From Rhodovulum sp. PH10 (GTDB lineage Bacteria > Pseudomonadota > Alphaproteobacteria > Rhizobiales > Xanthobacteraceae), in assembly GCF_000293785.1 (NCBI RefSeq), contig NZ_AKZI01000094.1, positions 1 through 44,824 of the forward strand: a DNA stretch of 44,824 bases, read 5' to 3'. A model generated the notes under the pieces. The model worked only from the letters and a program-made list of their open reading frames with translations. It did not search any database and had not been told where the DNA came from. Shown in pieces: positions 1-8,442 of the stretch. Positions within the stretch are counted from its first letter, which is position 1. Each line of letters starts with the position of its first letter. Both the position numbers and the translations under genes were made by a program.

Positions 1-630
1 CACCCAGCCCTGGATCACCGGCTTCGGCGGGCCACGGCCGGCCGCCTCCGAGCGGTCGAGCCGCACCAGCTCGGACGAGCCGCCGCCGATGTCGAACAGG
101 ATGGCGCCGCGTGAATCCGGATCCATCAAAGGCGTGCAGCCGGTCGCGGCGAGCTCCGCCTCGGTGCCGCGATCGACGATCTCGAGGTCCAGCCCGACCT
201 CCTCGCGGATGCGCTGCTGGAACGCGACGCCGTTCTCGGCCGCCCGGCACGCCTCGGTGGCGATCAGCCGGGCACGCGACACGCCGCGGGCGCGCATCTT
301 GTCCCGGCACACCGACAGCGCGCCGACCGCGCGGACGATCGCCGCCTCGCCGATCCGGCCGGTGCCGGCCACGCCCTCACCCAAGCGGATGATACGCGAG
401 AAGGCGTCGACCACCCGGAAGCCGGTGGCGGTGGGCCGAGCCACCAGAAGGCGGCAATTGTTGGTGCCGAGATCGAGCGCGGCATAGGTCGGCCACGGCG
501 CGCGGGTGGCGCGGCCGGCCGGGGCGTGTCTCGGCAGCACCGCCCGGACCAGGCCGGGCGGGTCCGACGCCGCTCCCCCACCCGCCCGCGCAGGATCGAG
601 GAGGCCAGTCGTCCGGGCCTCGTAAGTCAT
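1..630 (-). CDS. ppx: Ppx/GppA family phosphatase, N-terminal part (gene runs off the left edge)
   Basis: Translating leftward from the ATG at 628-630 gives an open frame of 210 codons with no stop before the window edge, so the C-terminal part is missing. The glycine-rich phosphate-binding motif DLGTNNCRLLV lies near residue 50, followed by SRIIRLGEGV, the ATEACRAA segment and the second loop FDIGGGSSELV. These are the hallmarks of the ASKHA-fold exopolyphosphatase/pppGpp phosphatase family, which removes terminal phosphate from polyphosphate or converts pppGpp to ppGpp in the cytoplasm. The first ~45 residues are Pro/Ala/Arg-rich and not part of the fold, so a later start is possible. Whether it is Ppx or GppA cannot be told from this fragment. 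Confidence 0.9.
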   Translation of the reverse strand, partial: MTYEARTTGLLDPARAGGGAASDPPGLVRAVLPRHAPAGRATRAPWPTYAALDLGTNNCRLLVARPTATGFRVVDAFSRIIRLGEGVAGTGRIGEAAIVRAVGALSVCRDKMRARGVSRARLIATEACRAAENGVAFQQRIREEVGLDLEIVDRGTEAELAATGCTPLMDPDSRGAILFDIGGGSSELVRLDRSEAAGRGPPKPVIQGWV

Positions 631-926
631 TGATCGCCTTCGGGCCGGTTCCGTTGGGTGAACCGCCCGCCATCTCGTTCGTGTCGTATCGTCGACTCGA
701 AGTGTAATCAGCCGGGTCCGGTGACGCAATCGACAAGCCTCGGAGAGACTTATCCACGGTTCCAGCGGGCCGCGCCGAGCTTGTTGCGAACCGAGGTTCA
801 CGCAACCGCGCGGCGTCGAGGCAGCCTCGGGGGATCAGGCATCGCCGCAAGTCGCTTCCGCTACCACCGGGATTCGTGCGAGCGTGGCCGCAGTCCCCCC
901 GCCCGCCTGCCGCAGAGTGACGTCCG

Positions 927-2189
927 ATGACCGAAGCCCCCCTCACGCTGGCCCCCGGCGCCCCGCGCGCCCCGCGCACGCACAGCGACACCACCATCAT
1001 CGCGGCGGTGAGCTCGGCGCATTTCGTCGCCCACTACTGCCTGCTGGCGCTGCCGCCGCTCCTGGAGATCGTGCGCGCCGATTTCGGCGTGAGCTACACC
1101 GAGCTCGGCTTCGCGCTGGTCGCCTTCAACGTGCTGTGCGCCGCCTTCCAGACGCCGGCCGGCTTCCTGGTCGACCGGATCGGCGCGCGCAAGGTGTTGA
1201 TCGCCGGCATGGTGCTCGGCGCGATGGCGCTGGCGGCGGCGGGGCTCGCGACCTCGTTCTGGCTGTTCGTCGCGCTGTTCGCGCTCGGCGGCCTCGGCAA
1301 TGCGGTCTATCACCCGGCGGATTATGCGGTGCTGTCGACCCGGGTCGGCGAGGCCCGCGTCGGCCACGCCTATGCGATGCACCAGTTCGCCGGCATGCTC
1401 GGCGGCGCGGCGGCACCGGTGGCGATGCTGGCGATGCATCACGCGATCGGCTGGCGCGGCGCGTTCGTCGCCTCGGCGCTGCCGGGGCTCGCCGTGGCGG
1501 TGTGGTTCGTGCTGCTGGGCGAAAGCGCGATGGCGCGGCCCGCCGGCGCGCCGGCCGAGCGCGAGACGAAGAACGCCCGCGAGGGGACGGACGCCTCGGC
1601 CCCAGACGCCGCCGGAGGCGGCTCGATGCGCCTCCTGATGTCGCCGGTCATCCTCGCCAATTTCGTGTTCTTCATGCTGTTCGCGACGCTGCAGGCGGGC
1701 ATGCAGAATTACGGCGCGGTGGCGCTGACCGGCGCCCAGGGCATGCCGCTGACCACCGCCAATGGCGGCCTCACCGGCTACCTCCTGGCGATCTCGATCG
1801 GCGTGCTGCTCGGCGGCGCGCCCGCCCGCTGGATCGGGCCGGCCCGGCTCACCACCATCACCATGCTGACGATCTCGGCGCTGAGCGTGGTGCTGGCGCT
1901 GGTCGATCTCGGCCCGGTCGGCGCGATCGCGGTGATGAGCGTGATCGGCCTCGTCGCCGGCGTCTCGATGCCCTCGCGCGACCTGATCGTGCGGGAGGTG
2001 ACGCCGCCCGGCACCTTCGGCAAGGTGTTCGGCTTCGTCACCACCGGCTTCAACCTCGCCGGCATCCTCGCGCCCATCGTGTTCGGCCTCCTGCTCGACC
2101 ACGGCCATGCGAGCGGCGTCTTCCTGGTGGTCGCCGGCGCGTGCCTCCTGGCGATCGCCACGGTCGCCACCGTCCGCAGCCGGAGCTGA
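927..2189 (+). CDS. MFS transporter, probable drug/metabolite exporter
   Basis: A 420-residue protein with about twelve hydrophobic segments in two sixfold bundles. The central loop, roughly residues 195-235, is hydrophilic and rich in Ala, Arg and acidic residues. The loop between segments 2 and 3 carries the MFS signature-like GFLVDRIGARKVL (near residue 78). The start ATG at 927 leaves a 25-residue hydrophilic tail before the first helix. Overall it resembles the fosmidomycin-resistance-like/arabinose-efflux branch of the family, but the substrate cannot be read from sequence. The nitroreductase gene begins 4 nt after its stop, so the two are almost certainly co-transcribed, which may hint at handling of nitro or quinone compounds (inference). 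Confidence 0.85.
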   Translation: MTEAPLTLAPGAPRAPRTHSDTTIIAAVSSAHFVAHYCLLALPPLLEIVRADFGVSYTELGFALVAFNVLCAAFQTPAGFLVDRIGARKVLIAGMVLGAMALAAAGLATSFWLFVALFALGGLGNAVYHPADYAVLSTRVGEARVGHAYAMHQFAGMLGGAAAPVAMLAMHHAIGWRGAFVASALPGLAVAVWFVLLGESAMARPAGAPAERETKNAREGTDASAPDAAGGGSMRLLMSPVILANFVFFMLFATLQAGMQNYGAVALTGAQGMPLTTANGGLTGYLLAISIGVLLGGAPARWIGPARLTTITMLTISALSVVLALVDLGPVGAIAVMSVIGLVAGVSMPSRDLIVREVTPPGTFGKVFGFVTTGFNLAGILAPIVFGLLLDHGHASGVFLVVAGACLLAIATVATVRSRS

Positions 2190-2192
2190 CCG

Positions 2193-2891
2193 GTGGAGGT
2201 TCGCGAGGCGGTGGAGCGGCGGCGGAGCTGCCGGGCCTTTCTCGACCGGCCGGTCGATCCGACGCTGGTGCGCGACATCGTGGTGCGGGCCGGCCGGGCG
2301 GCCTCGGGCGGCAATTTGCAGCCGTGGATCGTCCACGTGCTGACCGGCGAGCCGCTGGCGGCCCTGGTGAAGACCGTGCTGGAGGCGATCGGCGAGCGCG
2401 ACCCGCGCGACCTCGCCGGCGACTATGCGATCTATCCCGAGCCCTTGTGGGAGCCGTTCGCCGCCCGCCGCCGCGCGGTCGGGCTGCAGCTCTATGCGGC
2501 GCTCGGCATCGGCCGGGCCGACGCGGAGGGGCGCCGCGCCCAGTTCCGGCACAATTTCGCGTTCTTCGGCGCGCCGGTCGGGATTCTCGTCGCGCTCGAC
2601 CGGCGACACGGCCCGCCGCAATGGAGCGACCTTGGCGGATATGTGGCGACGCTGATGCTGCTCGCCGAGGAAGCGGGTCTCGCCACCTGCGCGCAGGAGG
2701 CGTGGACGCTCGCCCACGCAATCGTGCGAGACCATCTCGGCTTGCCGGAGAGCGAGATGCTGTTCTGCGGCATCGCGCTCGGCCACGGCGACCAAAACCA
2801 CCCGGCGAATGCCTTTCGCACCGCCCGCGCGGCGCCGGACGACTGGTGCCGCTTCCACGGATTTGCCGCGGACACCTCCCGCGGCGCCTGA
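2193..2891 (+). CDS. Nitroreductase family FMN oxidoreductase
   Basis: A 232-residue protein of the usual length for the nitroreductase fold. The N-terminus has the FMN-phosphate-binding arginine cluster ERRRSCRAF (residues 8-16), followed by the family motif ASGGNLQPW. The segment GGYVATLMLLAEEAGLATC and the C-terminal GIALGHGD are also typical. Such enzymes use NAD(P)H and FMN to reduce nitroaromatics, quinones or flavins in the cytoplasm as homodimers. The start is a GTG at 2193, three bases after the end of the MFS transporter gene, implying translational coupling. The substrate is not predictable. Confidence 0.88.
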   Translation: MEVREAVERRRSCRAFLDRPVDPTLVRDIVVRAGRAASGGNLQPWIVHVLTGEPLAALVKTVLEAIGERDPRDLAGDYAIYPEPLWEPFAARRRAVGLQLYAALGIGRADAEGRRAQFRHNFAFFGAPVGILVALDRRHGPPQWSDLGGYVATLMLLAEEAGLATCAQEAWTLAHAIVRDHLGLPESEMLFCGIALGHGDQNHPANAFRTARAAPDDWCRFHGFAADTSRGA

Positions 2892-2903
2892 CGGCCACGA
2901 CGC

Positions 2904-3449
2904 TCAGGAGCGCGCCTGCTCGGCCGATTTGCGCGGGCGGAACACCACGAAGTGCGACATCGTGAAGTTCAGCACGAAGCTCACCAAAATGGCGCTCGCC
3001 TTGGCCACCCACACCGGCATCACCTGGGCGACCAGCACCAGCGTCGTGGTGTTGCCGATCGCGCCGAGCACGCCGGAGGCGACGAAGGTGCCGTAGTCGC
3101 GCAGCCGCAGCTTTCGGCCCGATTCCGCCGCGAAGGTGATGGTCGAGTTCATCAGGTACGAGCCGGTGACGCCCACCATCCAGCCCATCAGGTTGGCGAC
3201 GATCAGCGCGAGATCGGCGCCCTCGCCGAAACCGAAGCGCGTCGCCATCGCCGAGAACAGGTCGAGCGCCGCCGGCGAGCCGGTCAGCATTCCGTAGGCG
3301 AGGAAGAACACGCTCGCATCGACCAGCGTGTTGACCACCCCGATCAAGGCGAAGCTCAGCGCCTTGCGCAGCATCGGCAGCCGCACGCCGAGCTTTTGGC
3401 GCAGCACGGGCGCAGCGCGGGCGAGCATCGTGTCCAAGGTGGTCTTCAT
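2904..3449 (-). CDS. GtrA family membrane protein
   Basis: A 181-residue protein with four predicted membrane helices, starting around residues 30, 75, 118 and 145, and the GtrA-type features FALIGVVNTLVDASVFF and NFTMSHFVVFR. GtrA proteins are small inner-membrane proteins thought to flip or assist polyprenyl-phosphate-linked sugars used in lipid, O-antigen or wall-polymer glycosylation. It is convergent with the nitroreductase gene (stops 12 nt apart) and divergent from the GT2 gene at 3564, a natural partner because GT2/ArnC-type enzymes make the polyprenyl-linked sugar. Start ATG at 3447-3449. Confidence 0.88.
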   Translation of the reverse strand: MKTTLDTMLARAAPVLRQKLGVRLPMLRKALSFALIGVVNTLVDASVFFLAYGMLTGSPAALDLFSAMATRFGFGEGADLALIVANLMGWMVGVTGSYLMNSTITFAAESGRKLRLRDYGTFVASGVLGAIGNTTTLVLVAQVMPVWVAKASAILVSFVLNFTMSHFVVFRPRKSAEQARS

Positions 3450-3563
3450 TCGGGCTCGATAGCATCAGGGCGCGCCGTCGCCGAGCGCGGAATGCACCTT
3501 TCGGGCCGGCGACAGCGATTTCACGGTGCGCTATAAGCGCGCCCGCGAGCGAGGAGCAGGTCG

Positions 3564-4685
3564 ATGGCGTCGGGTGAACCAGCAATGCGGCAGGAGGCGG
3601 GCGTCTCCCGGCCGGGCGCGGATCGCTCCGGCAAGACCGCAGCCGACCTCCCTTCCTCCGACACCGCCGCGAGCCGGGCAAAAGCCGGGCTGTCGCTCGT
3701 CGTCCCGGTCTACAACGAGGCGGAGGGGCTCGCGACCCTGCACGCCCGTCTCGCCGCGGTCGCCCGCACGCTGAAGGCGCGCTGGGGGCTCGCCTGCGAG
3801 GTCGTCTATGTCGACGACGGCAGCCGCGACGGCTCGCTGGCGATCGCCGAGAGCTTGCCGGCCGACGGGATCGACGTGCAGGTGGTCGGGCTGTCGCGCA
3901 ATTTCGGCAAGGAGGCGGCGCTGCTCGCCGGGCTCGAGCACGCGCGGCGCGGCGCCGTGCTGTTCATGGACGCCGACGGCCAGCACCCGCCCTCGATGGT
4001 CGAGCGGCTGGTCGGCCACTGGCTCGACGACGGCTACGACGTGGTGTTCACGGCAAAGGCGCACCGCCGCAACGAGCCGGCGATGCGCCGCCTGAGCGGC
4101 CGGCTGTTCTACACGCTGGTGAACTGGGGTGCGCGCCACAAGATCCCGGAGGACGCCGGCGATTTCCGCCTGCTGTCGCCGCGCGCCGCGGGTGCCTTGC
4201 GGCGGATGCCGGAGCGCAACCGCTTCTTCAAGGGGCTCGCGAGCTGGATCGGCTTCCGCCAGCTGCGCATCGACTACGAGCCGGCGGAGCGCGAGCACGG
4301 GGTGACGAGCTGGAACGCGGCCGCGCTGATCGCGCTGTCGATCGAGGGGCTGACCTCCTTCTCGGTCGCGCCGCTGCGGATCGCCAGCCTGCTCGGCATC
4401 GCGCTCGCCGCCACCGCGCTCCTGTTCGGCCTGCAGATCCTGATCGAGGCGCTGTTCTTCCACATCGCGGTGCCGGGCTATCCCTCGCTGGTGGTCGGCC
4501 TGATGGTGCTGGGCGGCGTGCAGCTGATCATGATCGGGGTGATGGGCGAGTACATCGGAAAGATCCTCTCCGAGACCAAGGGGCGGCCGGTCTATTTCGT
4601 CGCCGAGCACGTGGTGCGGATCGCCGACGGCGAGCCGAAAAAAGCCGCCGGCGACGAGGCCGGGCAAAGCCGGGGGGCGGCATGA
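3564..4685 (+). CDS. Family 2 glycosyltransferase, dolichyl/undecaprenyl-phosphate sugar transferase type
   Basis: A 373-residue protein. After a ~45-residue disordered N-terminus comes a GT-A domain with LSLVVPVYNEAEGL, VVYVDDGSRDGS, LSRNFGKEAALLAGLEHA and the DADGQHPP metal site. Two C-terminal membrane helices (about residues 270-305 and 312-337) end in GEYIGKILSETKGRPVYFV. This is the architecture of GtrB, ArnC and bacterial dolichyl-phosphate mannosyltransferase-like enzymes, which move a sugar from a nucleotide donor to undecaprenyl phosphate at the inner membrane. The gene overlaps the downstream deacetylase gene by four bases (ATGA), implying coupling. It lacks the specific context of the hopanoid transferase HpnI, so the acceptor is left open. 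Confidence 0.88.
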   Translation: MASGEPAMRQEAGVSRPGADRSGKTAADLPSSDTAASRAKAGLSLVVPVYNEAEGLATLHARLAAVARTLKARWGLACEVVYVDDGSRDGSLAIAESLPADGIDVQVVGLSRNFGKEAALLAGLEHARRGAVLFMDADGQHPPSMVERLVGHWLDDGYDVVFTAKAHRRNEPAMRRLSGRLFYTLVNWGARHKIPEDAGDFRLLSPRAAGALRRMPERNRFFKGLASWIGFRQLRIDYEPAEREHGVTSWNAAALIALSIEGLTSFSVAPLRIASLLGIALAATALLFGLQILIEALFFHIAVPGYPSLVVGLMVLGGVQLIMIGVMGEYIGKILSETKGRPVYFVAEHVVRIADGEPKKAAGDEAGQSRGAA

Positions 4686-5566
4686 CTGGAAGCGCTGCCG
4701 GGCCGGCGACGCCGGTCGCCCGCCGCATCGTGCTGTGCGCCGACGATTACGGCCTCGCACCCGGTGTCGACGCCGCGATCCGCGACCTGATCGCCCGCGG
4801 CCGGCTGAACGCCACCAGCGTGATGGTCTTGCCGCAAACGTTCTCGGCCGCCGAGGCGGCTCGGCTCGATGCGCTCAACGTGCCGAAGAAGCGCGCGGCG
4901 ATCGGCCTGCACGTCACCCTCACGGCGCCGTTCCGCCCGCTCACCGGTTTTTCGCCGCTGGCGCCCGACGGCACGTTTCTGCCGATCGGAAAGATGCTGG
5001 TGCGCTCGCACCTGAAGCGGCCCGACCCGGCGGTGGTCGCGTGCGAGATCGACGCCCAGACGAAGGCGTTCGTCGCCGCCTTCGGCCGGCCGCCCGATTT
5101 CGTCGACGGCCACCAGCACGTGCACCTTCTCCCCGGCGTGCGCGAGGCGTTTCTGGACGTCGTGAAGCGTTCGGCGCCCGGCGCCTGGGTGCGCCAATGC
5201 GCCGGCCGGCGCGGCGCGCTGTTTCGCGCTGCGGGGGATCCGAAGGGCTTCGTGATCGACCGGCTCGGCCGTCGCTTTCGCCGAAAAGCCCGCCGCGCCG
5301 GCGTTGCGACCAACACCCTGTTCGCCGGCACCTACACGTTTCGCCCCGGCACCGACTACGCCGCCGTGTTTCCGCGTTTCCTGACGGGCTTTCGCGACGG
5401 TGGGCTGATCATGTGCCACCCCGGAACCGTCGACGACGAGCTGACCCGCCTCGATCCGCTGACCGGCCTGCGCGAGACCGAATACGCCTTTCTCGGCAGC
5501 GACGCCTTTTTCGAGATTCTGGCCCGCCACGGTTTTGCGCTGGCGGACGGCGGCCGGCTCGGCTGA
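4682..5566 (+). CDS. hpnK: ChbG/HpnK (YdjC-like) carbohydrate deacetylase
   Basis: A 294-residue protein of the YdjC/ChbG/HpnK deacetylase fold. Metal- and substrate-binding motifs are visible in order: VLCADDYGLAPGVD near residue 20, GLHVTLTAPF near 77, VDGHQHVHLLPGVRE near 140 and IMCHPGTVDDEL near 240. HpnK removes the acetyl group from N-acetylglucosaminyl-bacteriohopanetetrol; other family members act on chitobiose or polyprenyl-linked amino sugars. Overlap with the GT2 gene suggests that the pair adds and deacetylates an amino sugar on a lipid carrier. The family is clear; the HpnK label is a best guess. Confidence 0.8.
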   Translation: MTGSAAGPATPVARRIVLCADDYGLAPGVDAAIRDLIARGRLNATSVMVLPQTFSAAEAARLDALNVPKKRAAIGLHVTLTAPFRPLTGFSPLAPDGTFLPIGKMLVRSHLKRPDPAVVACEIDAQTKAFVAAFGRPPDFVDGHQHVHLLPGVREAFLDVVKRSAPGAWVRQCAGRRGALFRAAGDPKGFVIDRLGRRFRRKARRAGVATNTLFAGTYTFRPGTDYAAVFPRFLTGFRDGGLIMCHPGTVDDELTRLDPLTGLRETEYAFLGSDAFFEILARHGFALADGGRLG

Positions 5567-5643
5567 TTGTCTTCGACGGCGGCCAAGCGACCGACGTCAC
5601 ATTCGACGCGACGGAGCAACCGCCCGGGATGCACACATCGCCT

Positions 5644-5685
5644 CGGATGCATGCATCCGTCATGCGCGGGCTCCGACCCGCGCAT
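5644..5685. repeat. Perfect palindrome followed by a 9-bp hairpin
   Basis: Positions 5644-5659 form a perfect 16-bp palindrome (CGGATGCATGCATCCG). Two bases later, 5662-5670 and 5677-5685 pair perfectly (ATGCGCGGG / CCCGCGCAT, 6-nt loop). A run of A follows at 5695-5700, not T, so this is not a classical terminator for the rightward deacetylase gene, although the hairpin could still protect the mRNA end. Confidence 0.6.
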
Positions 5686-5724
5686 CCATCGAGATAAAAA
5701 ACGTTCTCGCATGTAGCGCGATGG

Positions 5725-5759
5725 ATCGCCGGGTCACGGCCTTCGGCCGGCCCGGCGAT
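5725..5759. repeat. REP-like intergenic palindrome
   Basis: ATCGCCGGG (5725-5733) pairs with CCCGGCGAT (5751-5759), with a GGCC-TTC-GGCC inner stem. It lies between convergent genes. This form, with the flanking GGATCGCCGGGTC and GGCGATGACG, is a familiar dispersed intergenic repeat in Hyphomicrobiales genomes (general knowledge). Confidence 0.6.
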
Positions 5760-5808
5760 GACGGCAGAGAACTCGGCGAGCTCGTGAGCAGATCGACCGG
5801 ATCTCGTG

Positions 5809-6585
5809 TCACACCGCCGGCGTGAAAGAATCCGGCGCGGCGGGCGCCGGGTCGGGCTCGCCGAGCAGCCGGCGGCCTTCGGCGACGAGCCGCGCGGTCG
5901 CCGTCTCGATGTCGGTCTCCAGCCGCTTCATGAACACCTTCCGCGGCAGCCCCGACGGGATCGGGTCGAGCACCTCGACGACGATCGTGCCGGGCCGGCG
6001 CAGCCAGCTGCGGCGCGGCCAAAACAGCCCCGAATTGAGCGCGATCGGCAGGCACGGCACGCCGCCCTCGGTGTAGAGGAAGGCGATGCCCGGCTTGTAG
6101 TCCGGCGCGGCGCCGGGCGCCCGGCGGGTGCCTTCCGGAAAGATCACCACCTGCCGGCTCTCGGCGAATGCGTCCTTGGCGCGGCGCGCCACCGCCACCA
6201 GCGCGGCGCGGCCGGCGTCGCGGTCGACCGGGATCATCCCGGTCTTGCGCGTGTAGGGGCCGTAGAGCGGCAGCTTGGTCAGCTCCGCCTTGAGGACGAA
6301 GGTCGGGTCGTCGAACAGCGGGACGAGCGTGAAGGTCTCCCACGCCGACTGGTGCTTGGCGGCGACCAGCACCGCCCCGTGCGGGATTTTCTCGAGCCCC
6401 CGCCACTCGACCTTCAGGCCGCAGATCGCATCGAGCAGCCACACGGTGACGCGGCCGAACGTCTTGACGATGCCGAGCATCGGCCTGCGGCTCGGCAGCA
6501 CCACGGTCGGCAGCGCCGCGATCAGATGGAGCACCAGGACGACATAGAAGACGACGGTGAAGAGGAGCGAGCGGAAAAGGGTCAC
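5809..6585 (-). CDS. plsC: 1-acyl-sn-glycerol-3-phosphate acyltransferase (PlsC-like LPLAT)
   Basis: A 258-residue protein beginning at GTG 6583-6585, which overlaps the stop of the ydcF-like gene (GTGA). One N-terminal hydrophobic stretch (residues 2-30) anchors it to the inner membrane. The acyltransferase motifs are AAKHQSAWETF (about residues 76-86), the GMIPVDR segment and FPEGTRRAPG. They mark it as a lysophosphatidic acid acyltransferase acting in phosphatidic acid synthesis. The catalytic box reads H-x4-E rather than the usual H-x4-D; I believe this variant is common in alphaproteobacterial members. It is last in the ftsE-ftsX-ydcF-plsC order. Confidence 0.88.
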   Translation of the reverse strand: MTLFRSLLFTVVFYVVLVLHLIAALPTVVLPSRRPMLGIVKTFGRVTVWLLDAICGLKVEWRGLEKIPHGAVLVAAKHQSAWETFTLVPLFDDPTFVLKAELTKLPLYGPYTRKTGMIPVDRDAGRAALVAVARRAKDAFAESRQVVIFPEGTRRAPGAAPDYKPGIAFLYTEGGVPCLPIALNSGLFWPRRSWLRRPGTIVVEVLDPIPSGLPRKVFMKRLETDIETATARLVAEGRRLLGEPDPAPAAPDSFTPAV

Positions 6586-7328
6586 GACGCGGGTTCGGGT
6601 TGAGGCGCGGGGTCGGCACGGCGGCGATGGGCGGCGAGCGCCAGATCGACCACCGGCTCGAGGCGCATGCGGGCGAGGACGGCGAGATATTTGACGTATT
6701 CGGTGGCGAGCAGCTTCGCGTTCTCGGCGCTCACCCACCAGGGCTCGGCGCGCTTCGGCGTCACCACCGGATACGGAACGAGCACGATGCCGGGCAGCCG
6801 GTGGCCGAGCTCGGCCATCGCGCGCGGCATGTGATAGCTCGAGGTCACGATCACCAGCGAGCGAAAGCCGCGGCTCTCGGTCCAGCGGCGGGTCTCCACC
6901 GCATTGCCGGTGGTGTCGCGGGCGGCGTGGTCGAGATCGATGCAGCACTCGAACAGCGCCTCGTATTCGGGCGCGGCGCGCTTCAGCTCGCCGAGGCTGG
7001 TCTGGCGGTTGACGCCGCTGATCAGCAGGCGCTTGCCGCGGCCGGAGGCGAGCAGCTCGATCGCGTCGAGCACCCGCGAGGCGCCGCCGGTGAGCGCGAC
7101 GATGCCGTCGGCGCTGCCGGAGAGCGTCACCTCCTGGCGCGGCACCCGCCAGGCGAACCACACGAAGCCGGCCGCGAGCACCACCGCGCCGATGCCGCCG
7201 GCCACCACCGCGGCCAGCGCGATGCGCCGCCAGCCGAACATCCGCGTGCGCGCGGACAACCGGTCGCGCGGCTGATCCACCGCGAGATCGGGGCTCCTGT
7301 TTGCGTCGTCGGTCGGCTTGCGCGTCAT
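6582..7328 (-). CDS. YdcF/SanA-like DUF218 membrane protein
   Basis: A 248-residue protein with an N-terminal cytoplasmic tail, one membrane helix (about residues 35-60) and an extracytoplasmic DUF218 domain. Recognisable parts are ADGIVALTGGASRVLDAIELL, KRLLISGVNRQTSLGEL, DTTGNAVETRRW and VIVTSSYHMPRAMAEL. DUF218 proteins such as SanA, ElyC and YdcF act in envelope integrity and lipid-carrier or peptidoglycan metabolism, but the reaction is unsettled. It sits between ftsX and plsC with a four-base overlap to plsC, so an envelope role is supported by context. Confidence 0.85.
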   Translation of the reverse strand: MTRKPTDDANRSPDLAVDQPRDRLSARTRMFGWRRIALAAVVAGGIGAVVLAAGFVWFAWRVPRQEVTLSGSADGIVALTGGASRVLDAIELLASGRGKRLLISGVNRQTSLGELKRAAPEYEALFECCIDLDHAARDTTGNAVETRRWTESRGFRSLVIVTSSYHMPRAMAELGHRLPGIVLVPYPVVTPKRAEPWWVSAENAKLLATEYVKYLAVLARMRLEPVVDLALAAHRRRADPAPQPEPAS

Positions 7329-7438
7329 GGTCCGGGAGGCAGCATATCGTCAATTTCGGCGGCGGGAAGGCGTCTTGCGCCATCCCGCGACCGTTCGGGC
7401 GGGGGCCGCGAGCGCGCGGGCGGACGACTGCGGACGAA

Positions 7439-8419
7439 TCAGGCGACCGCCGCGAGGGTCGCCTTGACCACCCGGCGCGAGGTGAAGGCGGTGACCGCGG
7501 CGATCACCAGGATTTGGAGGAGCAGCAGCACGTAACCGCCGATGCCGAGCGAGAGCCCGCCGAACAGGGTGGCGAGGTCGGCCGCTCCGCCGCCGAGCAG
7601 GCGGCCGCCGGCCGCCCCCAGCACCAGGAAGACGACGATCGCCGCGCCGCCGCCGATCAGCCCGCCATGGAGGCCGAGCAGCAGGAAGTGGCGCATGAAC
7701 TGGCCGGCGACATAGGCGTCCTTGGCGCCGATGAAGTGCAGCACCTCGACCGTCGTCCGGTTGGTCGCCATCGCGCCGCGGGTGGCGAAGCCGACCGACA
7801 GCACGGTCGCCGCCATCACCAGCAGGAGCACCGCGAGGCCCCCCATCATGGTGGTGTCGGCCATCGCCCGCAGCCGGCCGGTGAAGCCGCGATGGTCGTC
7901 GAGCGTCGCCCCCGGCACCTCGCTCGCCAGCGTCGCCCGGAGGCCGGCGAGGTCGGGCGGCCGGTCGGTCGCGATCTGCACCAGCACCAGCCGCGGCACC
8001 GGCAGGCTGTCGAGCGAGACGCCGCTGCCGAGCCACGGCTCCAGCAGGCGCGCCGATTCCTCGCGGGTCTGAGCCCGCACCGCGGTGACCCCCGGCGTGC
8101 CGCGGGCGATCGCCACCGCCCGCTCGACCGCCTGCTCGAGGTCCTGCCCGGCGACCGGGCGCACCTGGACGGTCACCTCGCGGCTGACGTCCGCCTGCCA
8201 GTCGGAGGCGGCCGACAGCACCAGCAGCACCGCCCCGGTGGTGAGCGAGGCGAGGAAGGTCATGATCGCCACCACCGCGGTGAGCGCGCGGCCGGAGATC
8301 GAGTTCTTCGGCACGATCGGCGCCTCGTGCGGCGGGTGGCCGAGCAGGTCGCGGACCCGGCCGGCGTGCGGCAGGCGCAGCCCATGGCGTTTCGGCGCGC
8401 GTTCGGACGGGGCGATCAT
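7439..8419 (-). CDS. ftsX: Cell division ABC transporter permease FtsX
   Basis: From the ATG at 8417-8419 it encodes 326 residues. An in-frame TTG at 8444-8446 overlaps the ftsE stop (TTGA) and would add nine residues, so the start is uncertain. Four membrane helices are arranged as one N-terminal helix, a large periplasmic loop (PExEL region, about residues 55-190), then three C-terminal helices. This is FtsX topology. FtsX with FtsE transmits an ATP-driven signal to periplasmic wall hydrolases or their activators during division. It lies directly downstream of ftsE. Confidence 0.92.
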   Translation of the reverse strand: MIAPSERAPKRHGLRLPHAGRVRDLLGHPPHEAPIVPKNSISGRALTAVVAIMTFLASLTTGAVLLVLSAASDWQADVSREVTVQVRPVAGQDLEQAVERAVAIARGTPGVTAVRAQTREESARLLEPWLGSGVSLDSLPVPRLVLVQIATDRPPDLAGLRATLASEVPGATLDDHRGFTGRLRAMADTTMMGGLAVLLLVMAATVLSVGFATRGAMATNRTTVEVLHFIGAKDAYVAGQFMRHFLLLGLHGGLIGGGAAIVVFLVLGAAGGRLLGGGAADLATLFGGLSLGIGGYVLLLLQILVIAAVTAFTSRRVVKATLAAVA

Positions 8420-8442
8420 GCGCTCGGCTCGGTCATGTCGGC

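Noticed and set aside
861-2858. Long 665-codon open frame antisense to the MFS and nitroreductase genes
   Set aside because: It is Arg/Ala/Gly/His-rich without motifs and is a shadow of high-GC coding sequence on the other strand.
5662-5701. Intrinsic terminator for the deacetylase gene
   Set aside because: The hairpin is followed by A residues, not T, on the coding strand.
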